Origin: an uncultured Megamonas sp.
GTDB lineage: Bacteria; Bacillota_C; Negativicutes; Selenomonadales; Selenomonadaceae
Reading direction: 5' to 3'
Assembly: GCA_900556715.1 (NCBI GenBank)
Contig: USPM01000003.1
Span: 1-63,506, forward strand
Length of the DNA: 63,506 nucleotides
In this document: positions 35,238 to 43,640 of the stretch, piece after piece
Position numbering within the stretch: position 1 is the first letter of the stretch
Layout: the number at the start of each line of letters is the position of its first letter
The notes under the pieces: model-generated
Told to the model about the DNA's origin: nothing
What the model saw: the letters and a program-made list of their open reading frames with translations, nothing else
The model's database searches: none
Program-made: the position numbers and the translations under genes

Positions 35238-36686
35238 TTATCTGCTCAAAACTTCTTGATTTACCATGACTTTTGCTGATGTAGTTTCTTTCTCAACTAT
35301 TTTAATTGGCTGTTTATCCACAACACTGATAATCAAAAAGCTGATTATACAAATAATCCATTCAAAATAAATTACATGTGGCAATACATGTATCTGAGGT
35401 ACAAATTGCCATAAAACCAATCCTATCAAACCTACAACAGTAGTGTAAAATGCTGAATTTTTACGACAAAGACTAGGCGCAAACACAGTAAATAAAAATA
35501 CTACAGTAAATGCAGTAGTCAAACTTAAACCAATCATCATCGTTTTTAAAATTCCCACTGCATTAAATGCTAACCATAAAGTAGCAAGACCTACTAATAA
35601 TATAACTAAACGATTTACTTGCAAAAATTTTGCAGTTGTTACTTGTGGATTGATAAAACGTTTATAAATATCTTGAGAAATAAGTGTACCTGCACCTAAT
35701 AATATTGTACAAGCAGTGGAAACATCTGCTGCCCATAATGCTGCAAGTGTTATCCCTGAAACTACAGGATCTAAACTCATGATAATCTGAGGAAGTGCCA
35801 TAGTTGGATTGATATCAGGAAATTGAACTTTAGCTGCTAAACCTAAAATAGCTGATAAAAAACCAATTGGGAAAATCAATGCTCCACCTAAGATAAATCC
35901 TTTCTTTGCTGTTTTAGCATCTTTTGCACCGCAGGCAATCTGTACAGTTCCCTGCAAAGTGAGTGCTTGAGATATCATTATCAAAATCCAGCCCAATACT
36001 ACAGCTAATCCTAAGCCACCAATAGGACTAAACCATGAAAAATCAACTACAGGTAAATTATTATTAATATTTACAAGACCACCATTATTATCTACGACAG
36101 AAATAGTTGAATATAAAATTCCTAAATAAATTAAACTAACGCTTATCATATTAGACATACCAGAAGACCACAATCCGCCTACAACAGTAATACCAATAAA
36201 AACTATAGCACTCATTATCATACCTGTTTTCATAGAAAATATATCTGGCATAAGTGTAGATAAAATTGCACCACCTGCTACATATTGAAGTGAAGTAATA
36301 CAAATAAGAATAATAGCTAAACCAATTGCACTTATAAGACGACCTTTTTTATCATAATAACGTTCAAATAATTCTGGTATTGTAGAACAACCCATTTGTC
36401 TATATTTTCCTGCTGCTAAAACTCCCATGACTACAGCACCAATAGCCCATGCTCCATTGTACCAACCAGCTGCAATGCCCACCTGCGTTGCATTTTCTGC
36501 TACACCAACAGTAGAAGCCGCACCTACAGCAAGACCTGTTACATTGAAAGCAATCAGTGATGTAGATAATTTTCTTCCCGCAAATAAATATTCCATTGGA
36601 TTTTTATTGGCACGTCGTTTTACATAAAAAGATATTGCAAATAATAATACTACATATAAACAAACTATTATTAATTGAATAGACAT
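35238..36686 (-). CDS. Sodium:solute symporter (SSS family), predicted tyrosine transporter
   Basis: Inner-membrane symporter of 482 residues with about 13 spans. Family marks are EYLFAGRKLSTSLIAFNVTG, GAASTVGVAENATQVGIAAG and WAADVSTACTILLGAGTLIS. The ATG at 36686 is preferred because the ATG nine bases upstream touches the AAAGG ribosome site. Expression is controlled by a T-box leader whose specifier reads UAC and whose antiterminator bulge (UGGU) fits an A discriminator, so uptake of tyrosine (or a precursor) when charged tRNA-Tyr is low is inferred. SSS sequence alone would not give the substrate. Confidence 0.88.
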   Translation of the reverse strand: MSIQLIIVCLYVVLLFAISFYVKRRANKNPMEYLFAGRKLSTSLIAFNVTGLAVGAASTVGVAENATQVGIAAGWYNGAWAIGAVVMGVLAAGKYRQMGCSTIPELFERYYDKKGRLISAIGLAIILICITSLQYVAGGAILSTLMPDIFSMKTGMIMSAIVFIGITVVGGLWSSGMSNMISVSLIYLGILYSTISVVDNNGGLVNINNNLPVVDFSWFSPIGGLGLAVVLGWILIMISQALTLQGTVQIACGAKDAKTAKKGFILGGALIFPIGFLSAILGLAAKVQFPDINPTMALPQIIMSLDPVVSGITLAALWAADVSTACTILLGAGTLISQDIYKRFINPQVTTAKFLQVNRLVILLVGLATLWLAFNAVGILKTMMIGLSLTTAFTVVFLFTVFAPSLCRKNSAFYTTVVGLIGLVLWQFVPQIHVLPHVIYFEWIICIISFLIISVVDKQPIKIVEKETTSAKVMVNQEVLSR

Positions 36687-36837
36687 AGTTTTCATCCTTT
36701 CCCATGCTGTTACAAATTAAAAATATATAATTTGCCCACAGTCTAAAAAATTAAGATCACATTTTTCATTAAAATTTAAGTATTATTATCAGCTGATATA
36801 AATTAAACATAATTTTTATAGCTAAAAAAGCATACAA

Positions 36838-37107
36838 AAAAGCTCGCCCCTATATAGGGACGAGCTGTTATAACCCGTGGTACCACCCAATTTGCTTTTT
36901 TAGCCACTCTTTCGGATACTAACATATCCTAGCCCATGATAACGGAGGCATTCCGACAAAACTTACTTAATTTAAGCCCAATTATCATAATTGTTCAGCT
37001 TTGCAACTCTAAGGTGTATTTCAATTTAATTCACTACTATGTCCCACCAAACCATAGCTCTCTGCAAGCTTCATAAATCTACTTTTCCTCTTCACTGTTT
37101 TTATCTG
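36838..37107 (-). promoter_or_regulatory. T-box leader, tyrosine (UAC) specifier
   Basis: The minus strand shows the T-box GGGTGGTACCACGG, Stem I with the AGAGAG bulge, and a specifier loop with AGUA on the 5' side and GAAA-UAC-A on the 3' side, the same frame as in the well-studied glyQS leader (GAAA-GGC-A). The terminator is AGCTCGTCCC/GGGGCGAGCT plus six U (36841-36866). It is preceded by its own promoter and followed by the symporter gene. Confidence 0.93.
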
Positions 37108-37113
37108 TCTATT

Positions 37114-37142
37114 ACTATAACAATAAAATTCATATTTGTCAA
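37114..37142 (-). promoter_or_regulatory. Promoter of the T-box/symporter unit
   Basis: Minus-strand TTGACA (37142-37137), 17-bp spacer, TATAGT (37119-37114). Confidence 0.85.
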
Positions 37143-37187
37143 TGATTATTTATTGTAAACTTGTAAATAAAATGTATAGTTGTAAAT

Positions 37188-39011
37188 TTATTTTAATTTA
37201 CTACTCACTAATTCATGTGTGCGGAAAAAATTATATATCGATTTTGCTATCTGCTCACTAATCCCTGGTACAGCCATCAATTCATCAACTGAAGCATTTT
37301 TTATATTTTGTATCGTTTCAAAGTGGTCAAATAAACTTTTTCTTCGCTTTGCACCAATTCCAGAAATATTATCTAGTATAGATATCTTATTGCGTTTTGT
37401 TCTAAGTTTACGATGATAAGTAATAGCAAAGCGATGTGCCTCATCTCTTATACTTTGCACCAGATATAAAGCATCTGATTGCCGTGGCAAAATAACAGGC
37501 TCTGATGATTGTTCTGTAAAAATATATTCAAATTGCTTAGCAAGCCCCACTACAGGGACGCTATAATGACCTGCTCCACGAATGATTTCCAAAGCTGAAC
37601 TCAATTGACCTTTACCACCATCGATGATTATCAAATCTGGTAAATCATTTTTATCAATGCCTACATATCTGCGAGTAGTCACTTCCCTCATCGACATAAA
37701 ATCATCTGGTTTTCCTTCCGTAGAATTTATCTTAAATCTGCGATAAGAGTTTTTATCTGGCTTGCCATCTTGAAATACCACCATAGAAGCTACTGTTTCT
37801 GAGCCTTGAATATGTGATATATCAAAACATTCCATACGCATCGGTGGATTAGGTAAATTTAAATATTTTTGTAAATCATAGACAGCACCTAAACTACGAG
37901 CCTTTATATCTTTTAATTTTTGCTCTTGCTCTAATAAATATTTTTCTGCATTTTCTCTTGCCATCGTCAAAATATCTTTTTTCACACCACGTTTAGGCAA
38001 TAAAATTTTTGTCTTTTTCTTCTTTTCTGCCCAAAGCCATTCTTGCAATAATTCTATTTCTGCTATCTCTTCTGGTATTAATATTTCCTTAGGAATATCC
38101 ACCGCGTCATTATAATATTGTTTCAAAAAAGCTGTTATCAGATTTTTTTCATCATCATCTTCATCATTTAATAAAAATTGATTGCGACCTAACATTTTAC
38201 CATTGCGAATAAAAAATATCTCTATACAAATTCCATAATTAGCTCTAGCGATACCGATAGCATCTATATCGTCTTCATCTAATAATATCTTTTGTTTTTC
38301 CATGATCTTACGCACAGCTAATAGTTGGTCTCTCAATCTAGCAGCCTTTTCAAAATCTAAATTCTGTGCTGCTATCTGCATTTTTTTTGCCAAATCCTGC
38401 TCTACGACTTCACTTTTCCCCTCCAAAAATAAACATACACCATCTACCATATCTTTATAACTATCTTCATCAATATAATTAGCACAAGGAGCTAAACATC
38501 TTTTTATATGGTATTCTAAACAAGGTCTATCTGCTAAATGTTTACAAGTTCGCAAAGGGAATAATTTACGCAATAAATTTAAAGTCTCCTTCATTGCCGT
38601 AGAACTTGTATATGGGCCAAAATATCTTGAGCCATCTTTGATAAGACGACGAGTAGTTACTATTCTTGGATATTTTTCATTCAATGTGATTTTTAAATAA
38701 GGATAAGTCTTATCATCACGAAGCATAATATTATATTTAGGATGATGTTTTTTTATCAAATTACATTCTAAAATCAATGCTTCTAATTCATTATCTGTAA
38801 CTATCGTCTCAAAATCTTCTATATGCGACACCATCGCAATTGTTTTTGCTGAATGATTTCTACTCGATTGAAAATATTGTCGCACACGATTTTTTAAATT
38901 AATCGCTTTACCTACGTAGATAATCTGTTTTTGCTTATTTTTCATCAAATAAACACCTGATTTTGTAGGCAATAATTTTAATTTTTCTTGTAATATTTCC
39001 TTAATCATCAT
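37188..39011 (-). CDS. uvrC: Excinuclease ABC subunit C
   Basis: Nucleotide-excision repair nuclease making the 3' and 5' incisions. 607 residues: N-terminal GIY-YIG domain (GVYLMKNKQKQIIYVGKAINL, split at residues 19-39), UVR motif near 215 (AAQNLDFEKAARLRDQL), the RNase H-like domain with MECFDISHIQG and LIIIDGGKGQL, and C-terminal helix-hairpin-helix ISGIGAKRRKSLF / VPGISEQIAKSIY. Normal length and all domains present. ydcF lies 39 bases upstream on the same strand. Confidence 0.98.
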   Translation of the reverse strand: MMIKEILQEKLKLLPTKSGVYLMKNKQKQIIYVGKAINLKNRVRQYFQSSRNHSAKTIAMVSHIEDFETIVTDNELEALILECNLIKKHHPKYNIMLRDDKTYPYLKITLNEKYPRIVTTRRLIKDGSRYFGPYTSSTAMKETLNLLRKLFPLRTCKHLADRPCLEYHIKRCLAPCANYIDEDSYKDMVDGVCLFLEGKSEVVEQDLAKKMQIAAQNLDFEKAARLRDQLLAVRKIMEKQKILLDEDDIDAIGIARANYGICIEIFFIRNGKMLGRNQFLLNDEDDDEKNLITAFLKQYYNDAVDIPKEILIPEEIAEIELLQEWLWAEKKKKTKILLPKRGVKKDILTMARENAEKYLLEQEQKLKDIKARSLGAVYDLQKYLNLPNPPMRMECFDISHIQGSETVASMVVFQDGKPDKNSYRRFKINSTEGKPDDFMSMREVTTRRYVGIDKNDLPDLIIIDGGKGQLSSALEIIRGAGHYSVPVVGLAKQFEYIFTEQSSEPVILPRQSDALYLVQSIRDEAHRFAITYHRKLRTKRNKISILDNISGIGAKRRKSLFDHFETIQNIKNASVDELMAVPGISEQIAKSIYNFFRTHELVSSKLK

Positions 39012-39050
39012 TTCATATTCTCTTTAATCTAATTATATTTATATTAAAAC

Positions 39051-39818
39051 TCATTGCATTTTTAATTTTAAAGCCAAAATACCCAAATATTCACGAATAG
39101 CCATACAAGATGTATTTAAACTACCATTATTAGGTAAGAAATTAAAAATACTAAAGACTAACTCATCACTCATTTGATAATCTGCTACATATGGTGTAGC
39201 TTCAATTCCTTCGCGGGCAAATATTTCCATTGCTCTTGGCAAATGAAAGCCTGATGTAATAACCAATGGTCTACTAAAATTATAGTCTTCCATTATAACT
39301 TTACTATTTTGCACATTTTCCACTGTATTTCTGCTCTGATTTTCCAATATTAAATATTTACTATCCACTCCCATACCTTCAAATATACGCTTTTCAATAT
39401 CAGCTTCTCTTCCAGTATCTTCAAACACTTTTCCGCCAGATAAAATAATAGGAATATTCAATTCTTTTTGCAATCTCATAACTGTAATCATGCGATTAGC
39501 TACATATCCTGAAACTTGCCCTTCGCCATCAATATCTACTACATTTATTGCACCGCCACCTAGCATAATTATCACATCATTTTTATCTTGCTTTAACTGT
39601 TCAATACTTTTATTTTGATAAAAATTCTCCAATGGCTTAACTAAATGATAAGCTATAAAATTTGTAGATAATAAATAAAACAATAAAGTAATCACCGTTA
39701 AAATATATTTACCTTTTATTTTCTTCCAATATAAGTAAATATTAAACATAATTAATAATGATATAATACCACCCGGTGGAATTATAAAAGCATAAAAAAT
39801 CTTGACTAAATAAAGCAT
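39051..39818 (-). CDS. YdcF family protein (DUF218)
   Basis: 255 residues. Two N-terminal membrane spans (residues about 5-25 and 35-55) are followed by the DUF218 domain: VIIMLGGGAINVVD, IPIILSGGK, ENQSRNTVENV and PLVITSGFHLPRAMEIF. Related proteins (SanA/ElyC) affect envelope integrity and vancomycin tolerance; molecular function unknown. The start has AGGAGG. It is divergent from the MarR-type gene. Confidence 0.9.
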   Translation of the reverse strand: MLYLVKIFYAFIIPPGGIISLLIMFNIYLYWKKIKGKYILTVITLLFYLLSTNFIAYHLVKPLENFYQNKSIEQLKQDKNDVIIMLGGGAINVVDIDGEGQVSGYVANRMITVMRLQKELNIPIILSGGKVFEDTGREADIEKRIFEGMGVDSKYLILENQSRNTVENVQNSKVIMEDYNFSRPLVITSGFHLPRAMEIFAREGIEATPYVADYQMSDELVFSIFNFLPNNGSLNTSCMAIREYLGILALKLKMQ

Positions 39819-39900
39819 AAATATACCTCCTATAACGTACTTTTTCCCCTAAAAATTATAAATATAACAAAATCATCGTTAATTTCTTCATTAATTTTCA

Positions 39901-39929
39901 TTGTAAAAATATCTATTATTTGTTATAAC
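39901..39929 (+). promoter_or_regulatory. Promoter of the MarR-type gene
   Basis: TTGTAA (39901-39906), 17-bp spacer, TATAAC (39924-39929). Transcription would start just before the ribosome site at 39938-39945, giving a very short leader. Confidence 0.6.
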
Positions 39930-39951
39930 AGTATATAAGGAGGGGATTACT

Positions 39952-40398
39952 ATCGAAATTTCTCTAGAAACAATTCAACAGACAGACGAATTAGTTCATC
40001 AACTATATCAAACAACACGTGCTATGTCAAAAAGTGTAAACCGTGCATTATACAGTACAAATATCTATGGTTCTGAATGGACTATTTTAAAAACAATTCA
40101 TGACCAAGGTACTATGACTCAAACAGCTTTAGCTAATTATTTAAATATAGAACCAGCTGCGATTTCTAAAACAATTCGCCAACTTATGAAAAAAAATCTC
40201 ATCATACGCCAAAGCGGTGATGATAAACGAGAAAAATACATCTATCTCTCACCATTAGCTATTGAACAATATAATGAATGGTTTGATGTTATAGCTCAAA
40301 ATTGTCGACATGTTTTAGAAGCCGTTAATGAAGATGAACAAAAAATCTTAATGGATTTATTGATAAAAATAAAAAATAAAGTCAGTGATGATATTTAA
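39952..40398 (+). CDS. MarR family regulator, apparent ATC/ATT start
   Basis: Winged helix DNA-binding regulator. From the first ATG (40024) only 124 residues result, and the N-terminal dimerisation helix (DELVHQLYQTTRAMSKSVNR) would be cut. The frame is open upstream to AAGGAGGGG at 39938-39945, but there is no ATG, GTG or TTG in it. An ATC at 39952 is seven bases from AGGAGG, giving 148 residues, the family's normal size. The wing and recognition helix are visible: MTQTALANYLNIEPAAISKT and RQSGDDKREKYIYLS. It is probably expressed from a rare initiation codon or impaired by a start mutation. Targets unknown; divergent from ydcF. Confidence 0.78.
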   Translation: MEISLETIQQTDELVHQLYQTTRAMSKSVNRALYSTNIYGSEWTILKTIHDQGTMTQTALANYLNIEPAAISKTIRQLMKKNLIIRQSGDDKREKYIYLSPLAIEQYNEWFDVIAQNCRHVLEAVNEDEQKILMDLLIKIKNKVSDDI

Positions 40399-40422
40399 TT
40401 TTTATTTATAAATTTAGAATAA

Positions 40423-40460
40423 ATAAGGGCATTATCTTATAAAAGTTAATGCCCTTTTTA
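40423..40460. terminator. Bidirectional terminator between marR and ANTAR regulator
   Basis: AAGGGCATTA (40425-40434) pairs with TAATGCCCTT (40448-40457), with a T-run. Confidence 0.85.
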
Positions 40461-40464
40461 TTTA

Positions 40465-41040
40465 CTATTTTGTAGCTGCACGAATAATTGATTGAGCCAC
40501 TTCTTTTATTGTCTTTCGTTTTGCCATACTATATTTTTGTATTCGACGATATGCTTCATTTTCAGATAAATTATATGCATCCATTAAAATGCCCTTTGCT
40601 CTATCTAATAACTTTCTCATTTCCAATGAATTTTTAATATCATCTAATTCACTTTCTAACTGTTTAATCTCATTAAATCTAGACATTGCAATTTCAATTG
40701 CTGGGAACAAATTACTAGGTTTTATAGGCTTTACTAAATAAGCTAAAACACCAGAATTCTTGGCTTTCTCTACAATATCATGTTGACTAAATGCTGTAAT
40801 CAAAATAACTGGTGCTAATTTTTGATCAGTAATTTTCTTTGCTGCTGTTATGCCATCCATTTCAGGCATTTTTATATCCATAATTACTAAATCTGGTTTT
40901 AATCGCTGTGTTAATTCTATCGCTTTCAATCCATTAAAACATTCTCCAACGACTTCATGCCCAGCTTCTTCTAACATTTCTTTTAAATCCATACGAATAA
41001 TCGATTCATTATCGGCAATTACAATTTTTAACTTAGACAT
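40465..41040 (-). CDS. ANTAR-domain response regulator (PdtaR/EutV type)
   Basis: 191 residues. Receiver domain: acidic pocket near IADNES, phospho-acceptor Asp in LVIMDIKMPEMDG (residue about 54), Lys in YLVKPIKPSN. C-terminal ANTAR RNA-binding domain from about 130: LLDRAKGILMDAYNLSENEA and YRRIQKYSMAKRKTIKEVA. Such regulators prevent transcription termination by binding paired hexaloop hairpins in nascent RNA. The ATG at 41040 overlaps the kinase gene end and sits after GGAGAG; an in-frame GTG at 41049 is less likely. Partner of the kinase at 41033-42460. Confidence 0.94.
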   Translation of the reverse strand: MSKLKIVIADNESIIRMDLKEMLEEAGHEVVGECFNGLKAIELTQRLKPDLVIMDIKMPEMDGITAAKKITDQKLAPVILITAFSQHDIVEKAKNSGVLAYLVKPIKPSNLFPAIEIAMSRFNEIKQLESELDDIKNSLEMRKLLDRAKGILMDAYNLSENEAYRRIQKYSMAKRKTIKEVAQSIIRAATK

Positions 41041-42460
41041 CAACTTCACTCTCCATTAAAAATTTATAGGGAATAGCTATCTTGGCATGAACCCCATTAT
41101 CATTATATAAGTCAAAAGAGCCATTCATATCTCCTTCTACCAATGTTCTTACTATTTGTAAACCCAATGATTTTGTAGGTAAATCAGAGAAATCATCTGG
41201 CAATCCTTTACCATTATCATATAATTCAATTATATAGGCTTCATCATTTTGACTTATTTTAAGACCAATTTTACCATAATTTCTATCCGAAAATCCATGT
41301 TCAATTGAATTTAATATCAATTCATTTATAATCAAAGCTAAATTACTAGCTTGTTTTGATGGCAAAATTATAGTTTCTCCAATAAATTCTGTATCCAATT
41401 TAAAGTGACTATCTAACATATTTTGTTGAATTAAATTTAAAATATTTTTTGTAACTTCCATTACATCAATATTTTCATCACCTTGTTGGGACAAAAATTC
41501 ATGAACTACAGATATACTCAAAATACGATTTACACTTTCTTTTAGAGCTTCTTTTACTTCCAAAGAATTTGACCTTCTAGCTTGTAATCTAAGTAAACTA
41601 GCAATAGTTTGCAAATTATTTTTTACACGATGATGGATTTCTTGTATTACAGCAGATTTAATCATCAATTCTTTATCTTTTTTCCTAATCTCTGTAACAT
41701 CAGATAAAATGACAATTCTTGTCAATAAATTACCTGCTTCTATTATGGGAATATCTCTTCTAATAAGGACTAAATTACCTACTTCTATTTCTTTTTCATA
41801 AGGACATTTAGGCAAAATAGTTTCTTTCGTAATATGCAAAGTCAATTGTCTGTCAAACAGATGACATCCTAATAAATTGCTGACACCCAAAACGTGATAA
41901 ATTCTCGAAGCTACCATATTCGCAAAAATAATTCTTTCATGCTTATCTGTAATAATAATACCATCACGAGAAGAAATAGCTCTATACATCTTATTATCCA
42001 CTTGTTTAGGAGCGTTTTGCAATATAGTAAATGCTGTTTTTAATAGACGAGTAAATCCTCTTGTTTGTGTATCTTCATAATTTATTTCAAAACAAATTAC
42101 TGCAATTACCTCATAGTCATCAATAATTGGAACTGTATACATCTGATAAAATTTACCAAAATCTAATTCTCTTTGTCCTTCATATTTAGTTTTTAGTCTA
42201 ATCGTCCTATCGATCAATGGTTCTTGTACCTTAGGTATATCTTTTCCTACCAAAGATTGTTTTATAGGATTATATGTTGTATGTGGTTCATATTCAGAAA
42301 TAACTGTGAAACAATTTTTCTTTTTAGAAAATGTATACATAGCTACATGTGCATGTACCAAGTCAGCAACTAAAGGCAGTACTGTATCAATTCTCTGCAA
42401 AAAATTAGCTTTCATGGCTGATAAATTACTATATGCTCTACAATCATTTAAAAAAGACAT
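41033..42460 (-). CDS. Sensor histidine kinase (PdtaS/EutW type)
   Basis: 475 residues, no membrane span, so a soluble sensor. An N-terminal GAF-like H_kinase_N domain (to about 150) is followed by a PAS domain (about 165-265, GIIITDKHERIIFANMVASR), the HisKA_2 phospho-acceptor block EIHHRVKNNLQTIASLLRLQ (His near 281) and an ATPase domain with LILNSIEHGF and DNGKGLP...LGLQIV. It pairs with the overlapping ANTAR regulator gene, forming a phosphorelay that acts on RNA termination rather than promoters. Signal unknown. The ribosome site is weak. Confidence 0.92.
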   Translation of the reverse strand: MSFLNDCRAYSNLSAMKANFLQRIDTVLPLVADLVHAHVAMYTFSKKKNCFTVISEYEPHTTYNPIKQSLVGKDIPKVQEPLIDRTIRLKTKYEGQRELDFGKFYQMYTVPIIDDYEVIAVICFEINYEDTQTRGFTRLLKTAFTILQNAPKQVDNKMYRAISSRDGIIITDKHERIIFANMVASRIYHVLGVSNLLGCHLFDRQLTLHITKETILPKCPYEKEIEVGNLVLIRRDIPIIEAGNLLTRIVILSDVTEIRKKDKELMIKSAVIQEIHHRVKNNLQTIASLLRLQARRSNSLEVKEALKESVNRILSISVVHEFLSQQGDENIDVMEVTKNILNLIQQNMLDSHFKLDTEFIGETIILPSKQASNLALIINELILNSIEHGFSDRNYGKIGLKISQNDEAYIIELYDNGKGLPDDFSDLPTKSLGLQIVRTLVEGDMNGSFDLYNDNGVHAKIAIPYKFLMESEVDV

Positions 42461-42505
42461 ACTCGGTCACTTCTTTCTTACTAAATTATTTAATTCAAAT
42501 AAAGA

Positions 42506-42532
42506 AAAAAGGAGACAAAATGTCTCCTTTAA
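42506..42532 (-). terminator. Terminator of the NlpC/P60 gene
   Basis: AAAGGAGACA pairs with TGTCTCCTTT around a short loop, with the U-run on the minus strand. Confidence 0.85.
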
Positions 42533-42562
42533 ATTAAATTGTTTTTAATTTAATTTATGTAA

Positions 42563-43225
42563 TTATAAAACTCTACGTGCTCCAATGTAGCAAGATGCCC
42601 AATAAGAACTACTTAAAGAGTCAACAACTACTCCACGGCTAGATGAAGCATTGATAAAATTACCATCACCCATATAGATACCCACATGAGATGCTCCATA
42701 AGTATAAGTAGAGAAAAATACTAAATCACCAGGCATAAGATTATCATAAGATACTGGTGTGCCCATTTCAAATTGTACATCTGCTGTACGTGGAAGAGAA
42801 ATACCTGCTGTAGCAAATACATAACGTGTAAAACCAGAACAATCAAAACCGCTTGGTGTTGTACCGCCAAATACATATGGCACACCGATATAATTCAAAG
42901 ATGAATTAATAATACGTTTTGCAATGTAATTAGAACTACGGCTTACTACAGGCATATTGCGTCCCATCAATGCTTGATATGTCATAGCACCAACTAGACC
43001 ATCATTATCCAAACCATTAGCTGATTGGAAAGCTGCTACAGCTGCTTGTGTAGCTGGACCAAAGTCACCATCTGCTGTTACATCATAACCTTGGCTTGCC
43101 AAAGCTGCTTGAATTTCAGCAATTTCATCACCCTGGTCGCCTAAACGGAAAGAAGATGCACTAGCAATAGCACTCATACAAATTAAACACAATGATAAGA
43201 CTAAAACACGGACAACTTTACTCAA
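42563..43225 (-). CDS. NlpC/P60 peptidoglycan endopeptidase with PG-binding domain
   Basis: Secreted cell-wall hydrolase, 220 residues. Signal peptide KVVRVLVLSLCLICMSAIASA, then a peptidoglycan-binding domain (RLGDQGDEIAEIQAALASQG, about 28-85), then NlpC/P60 with catalytic Cys in SGFDCSGF, His in GASHVGIYMG and the third polar residue in FINASS. Such enzymes cut the gamma-D-Glu-diamino-acid bond. The TTG at 43225 is eight bases after AGGAG; the TTG at 43243 would include the ribosome site. A c-di-AMP riboswitch lies directly upstream. Confidence 0.93.
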   Translation of the reverse strand: MSKVVRVLVLSLCLICMSAIASASSFRLGDQGDEIAEIQAALASQGYDVTADGDFGPATQAAVAAFQSANGLDNDGLVGAMTYQALMGRNMPVVSRSSNYIAKRIINSSLNYIGVPYVFGGTTPSGFDCSGFTRYVFATAGISLPRTADVQFEMGTPVSYDNLMPGDLVFFSTYTYGASHVGIYMGDGNFINASSSRGVVVDSLSSSYWASCYIGARRVL

Positions 43226-43245
43226 AAAAAAGACTCCTCTCAAAA

Positions 43246-43385
43246 TCGCCTACGAGGTTAGCTGACGGGTTAGGACAGAGAAGGAAAGACTATCCATCTA
43301 AAATTTCAGTAAATTCTACCAAAACAAATTAGATTCACCCCAAAAAATTGGTTCTCCCGCTCCTGAGCTGGATTCGGCTTTCTAT
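43246..43385 (-). promoter_or_regulatory. ydaO/yuaA-type c-di-AMP riboswitch
   Basis: The minus strand shows the conserved blocks in order: GCCGAATCC, GGAGCGGGAGAACC, TTGGGGTGAATC, TCCTAACCCGTCAGC, TAACCTCGTAGGC. These define the c-di-AMP-binding leader that commonly controls cell-wall hydrolase genes. It ends at the ribosome site of the NlpC/P60 gene. A U8 tract lies between that site and the TTG start, so termination may occur right there. Confidence 0.95.
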
Positions 43386-43555
43386 TTTTATTTTTTTATT
43401 ACGCTCATAATTTATATTTTACACTATTTTATTAAAAACCTCAACCTATAATCAATAATTTTTATCATTTAGTTTAGTTCCTATATAATAACTAAACTAA
43501 TTTCAACTGTTTTCATTATACTTAAGAAATTTTTTATTTAATTAAACAAAAGACA

Positions 43556-43584
43556 TTGACATTTTGTCTAAATAGTGATACATT
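43556..43584 (+). promoter_or_regulatory. Promoter of the hrcA operon
   Basis: TTGACA (43556-43561), 17-bp spacer, TACATT (43579-43584), just upstream of the CIRCE element. Confidence 0.8.
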
Positions 43585-43596
43585 CTTAATTAGAAG

Positions 43597-43623
43597 TTAG
43601 CACTCACTATTATAGAGTGCTAA
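43597..43623 (+). promoter_or_regulatory. CIRCE operator (HrcA binding site)
   Basis: A perfect TTAGCACTC - 9 bp - GAGTGCTAA inverted repeat, 17 bases before the hrcA start. It shows autoregulation of hrcA-grpE-dnaK-dnaJ by HrcA. Confidence 0.97.
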
Positions 43624-43640
43624 CAACAGGGGTGAAAGAA

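Noticed and set aside
43617..43640. Upstream GTG start for hrcA
   Set aside because: The GTG lies inside the CIRCE operator and before the ribosome site; the ATG at 43641 gives the normal HrcA N-terminus.
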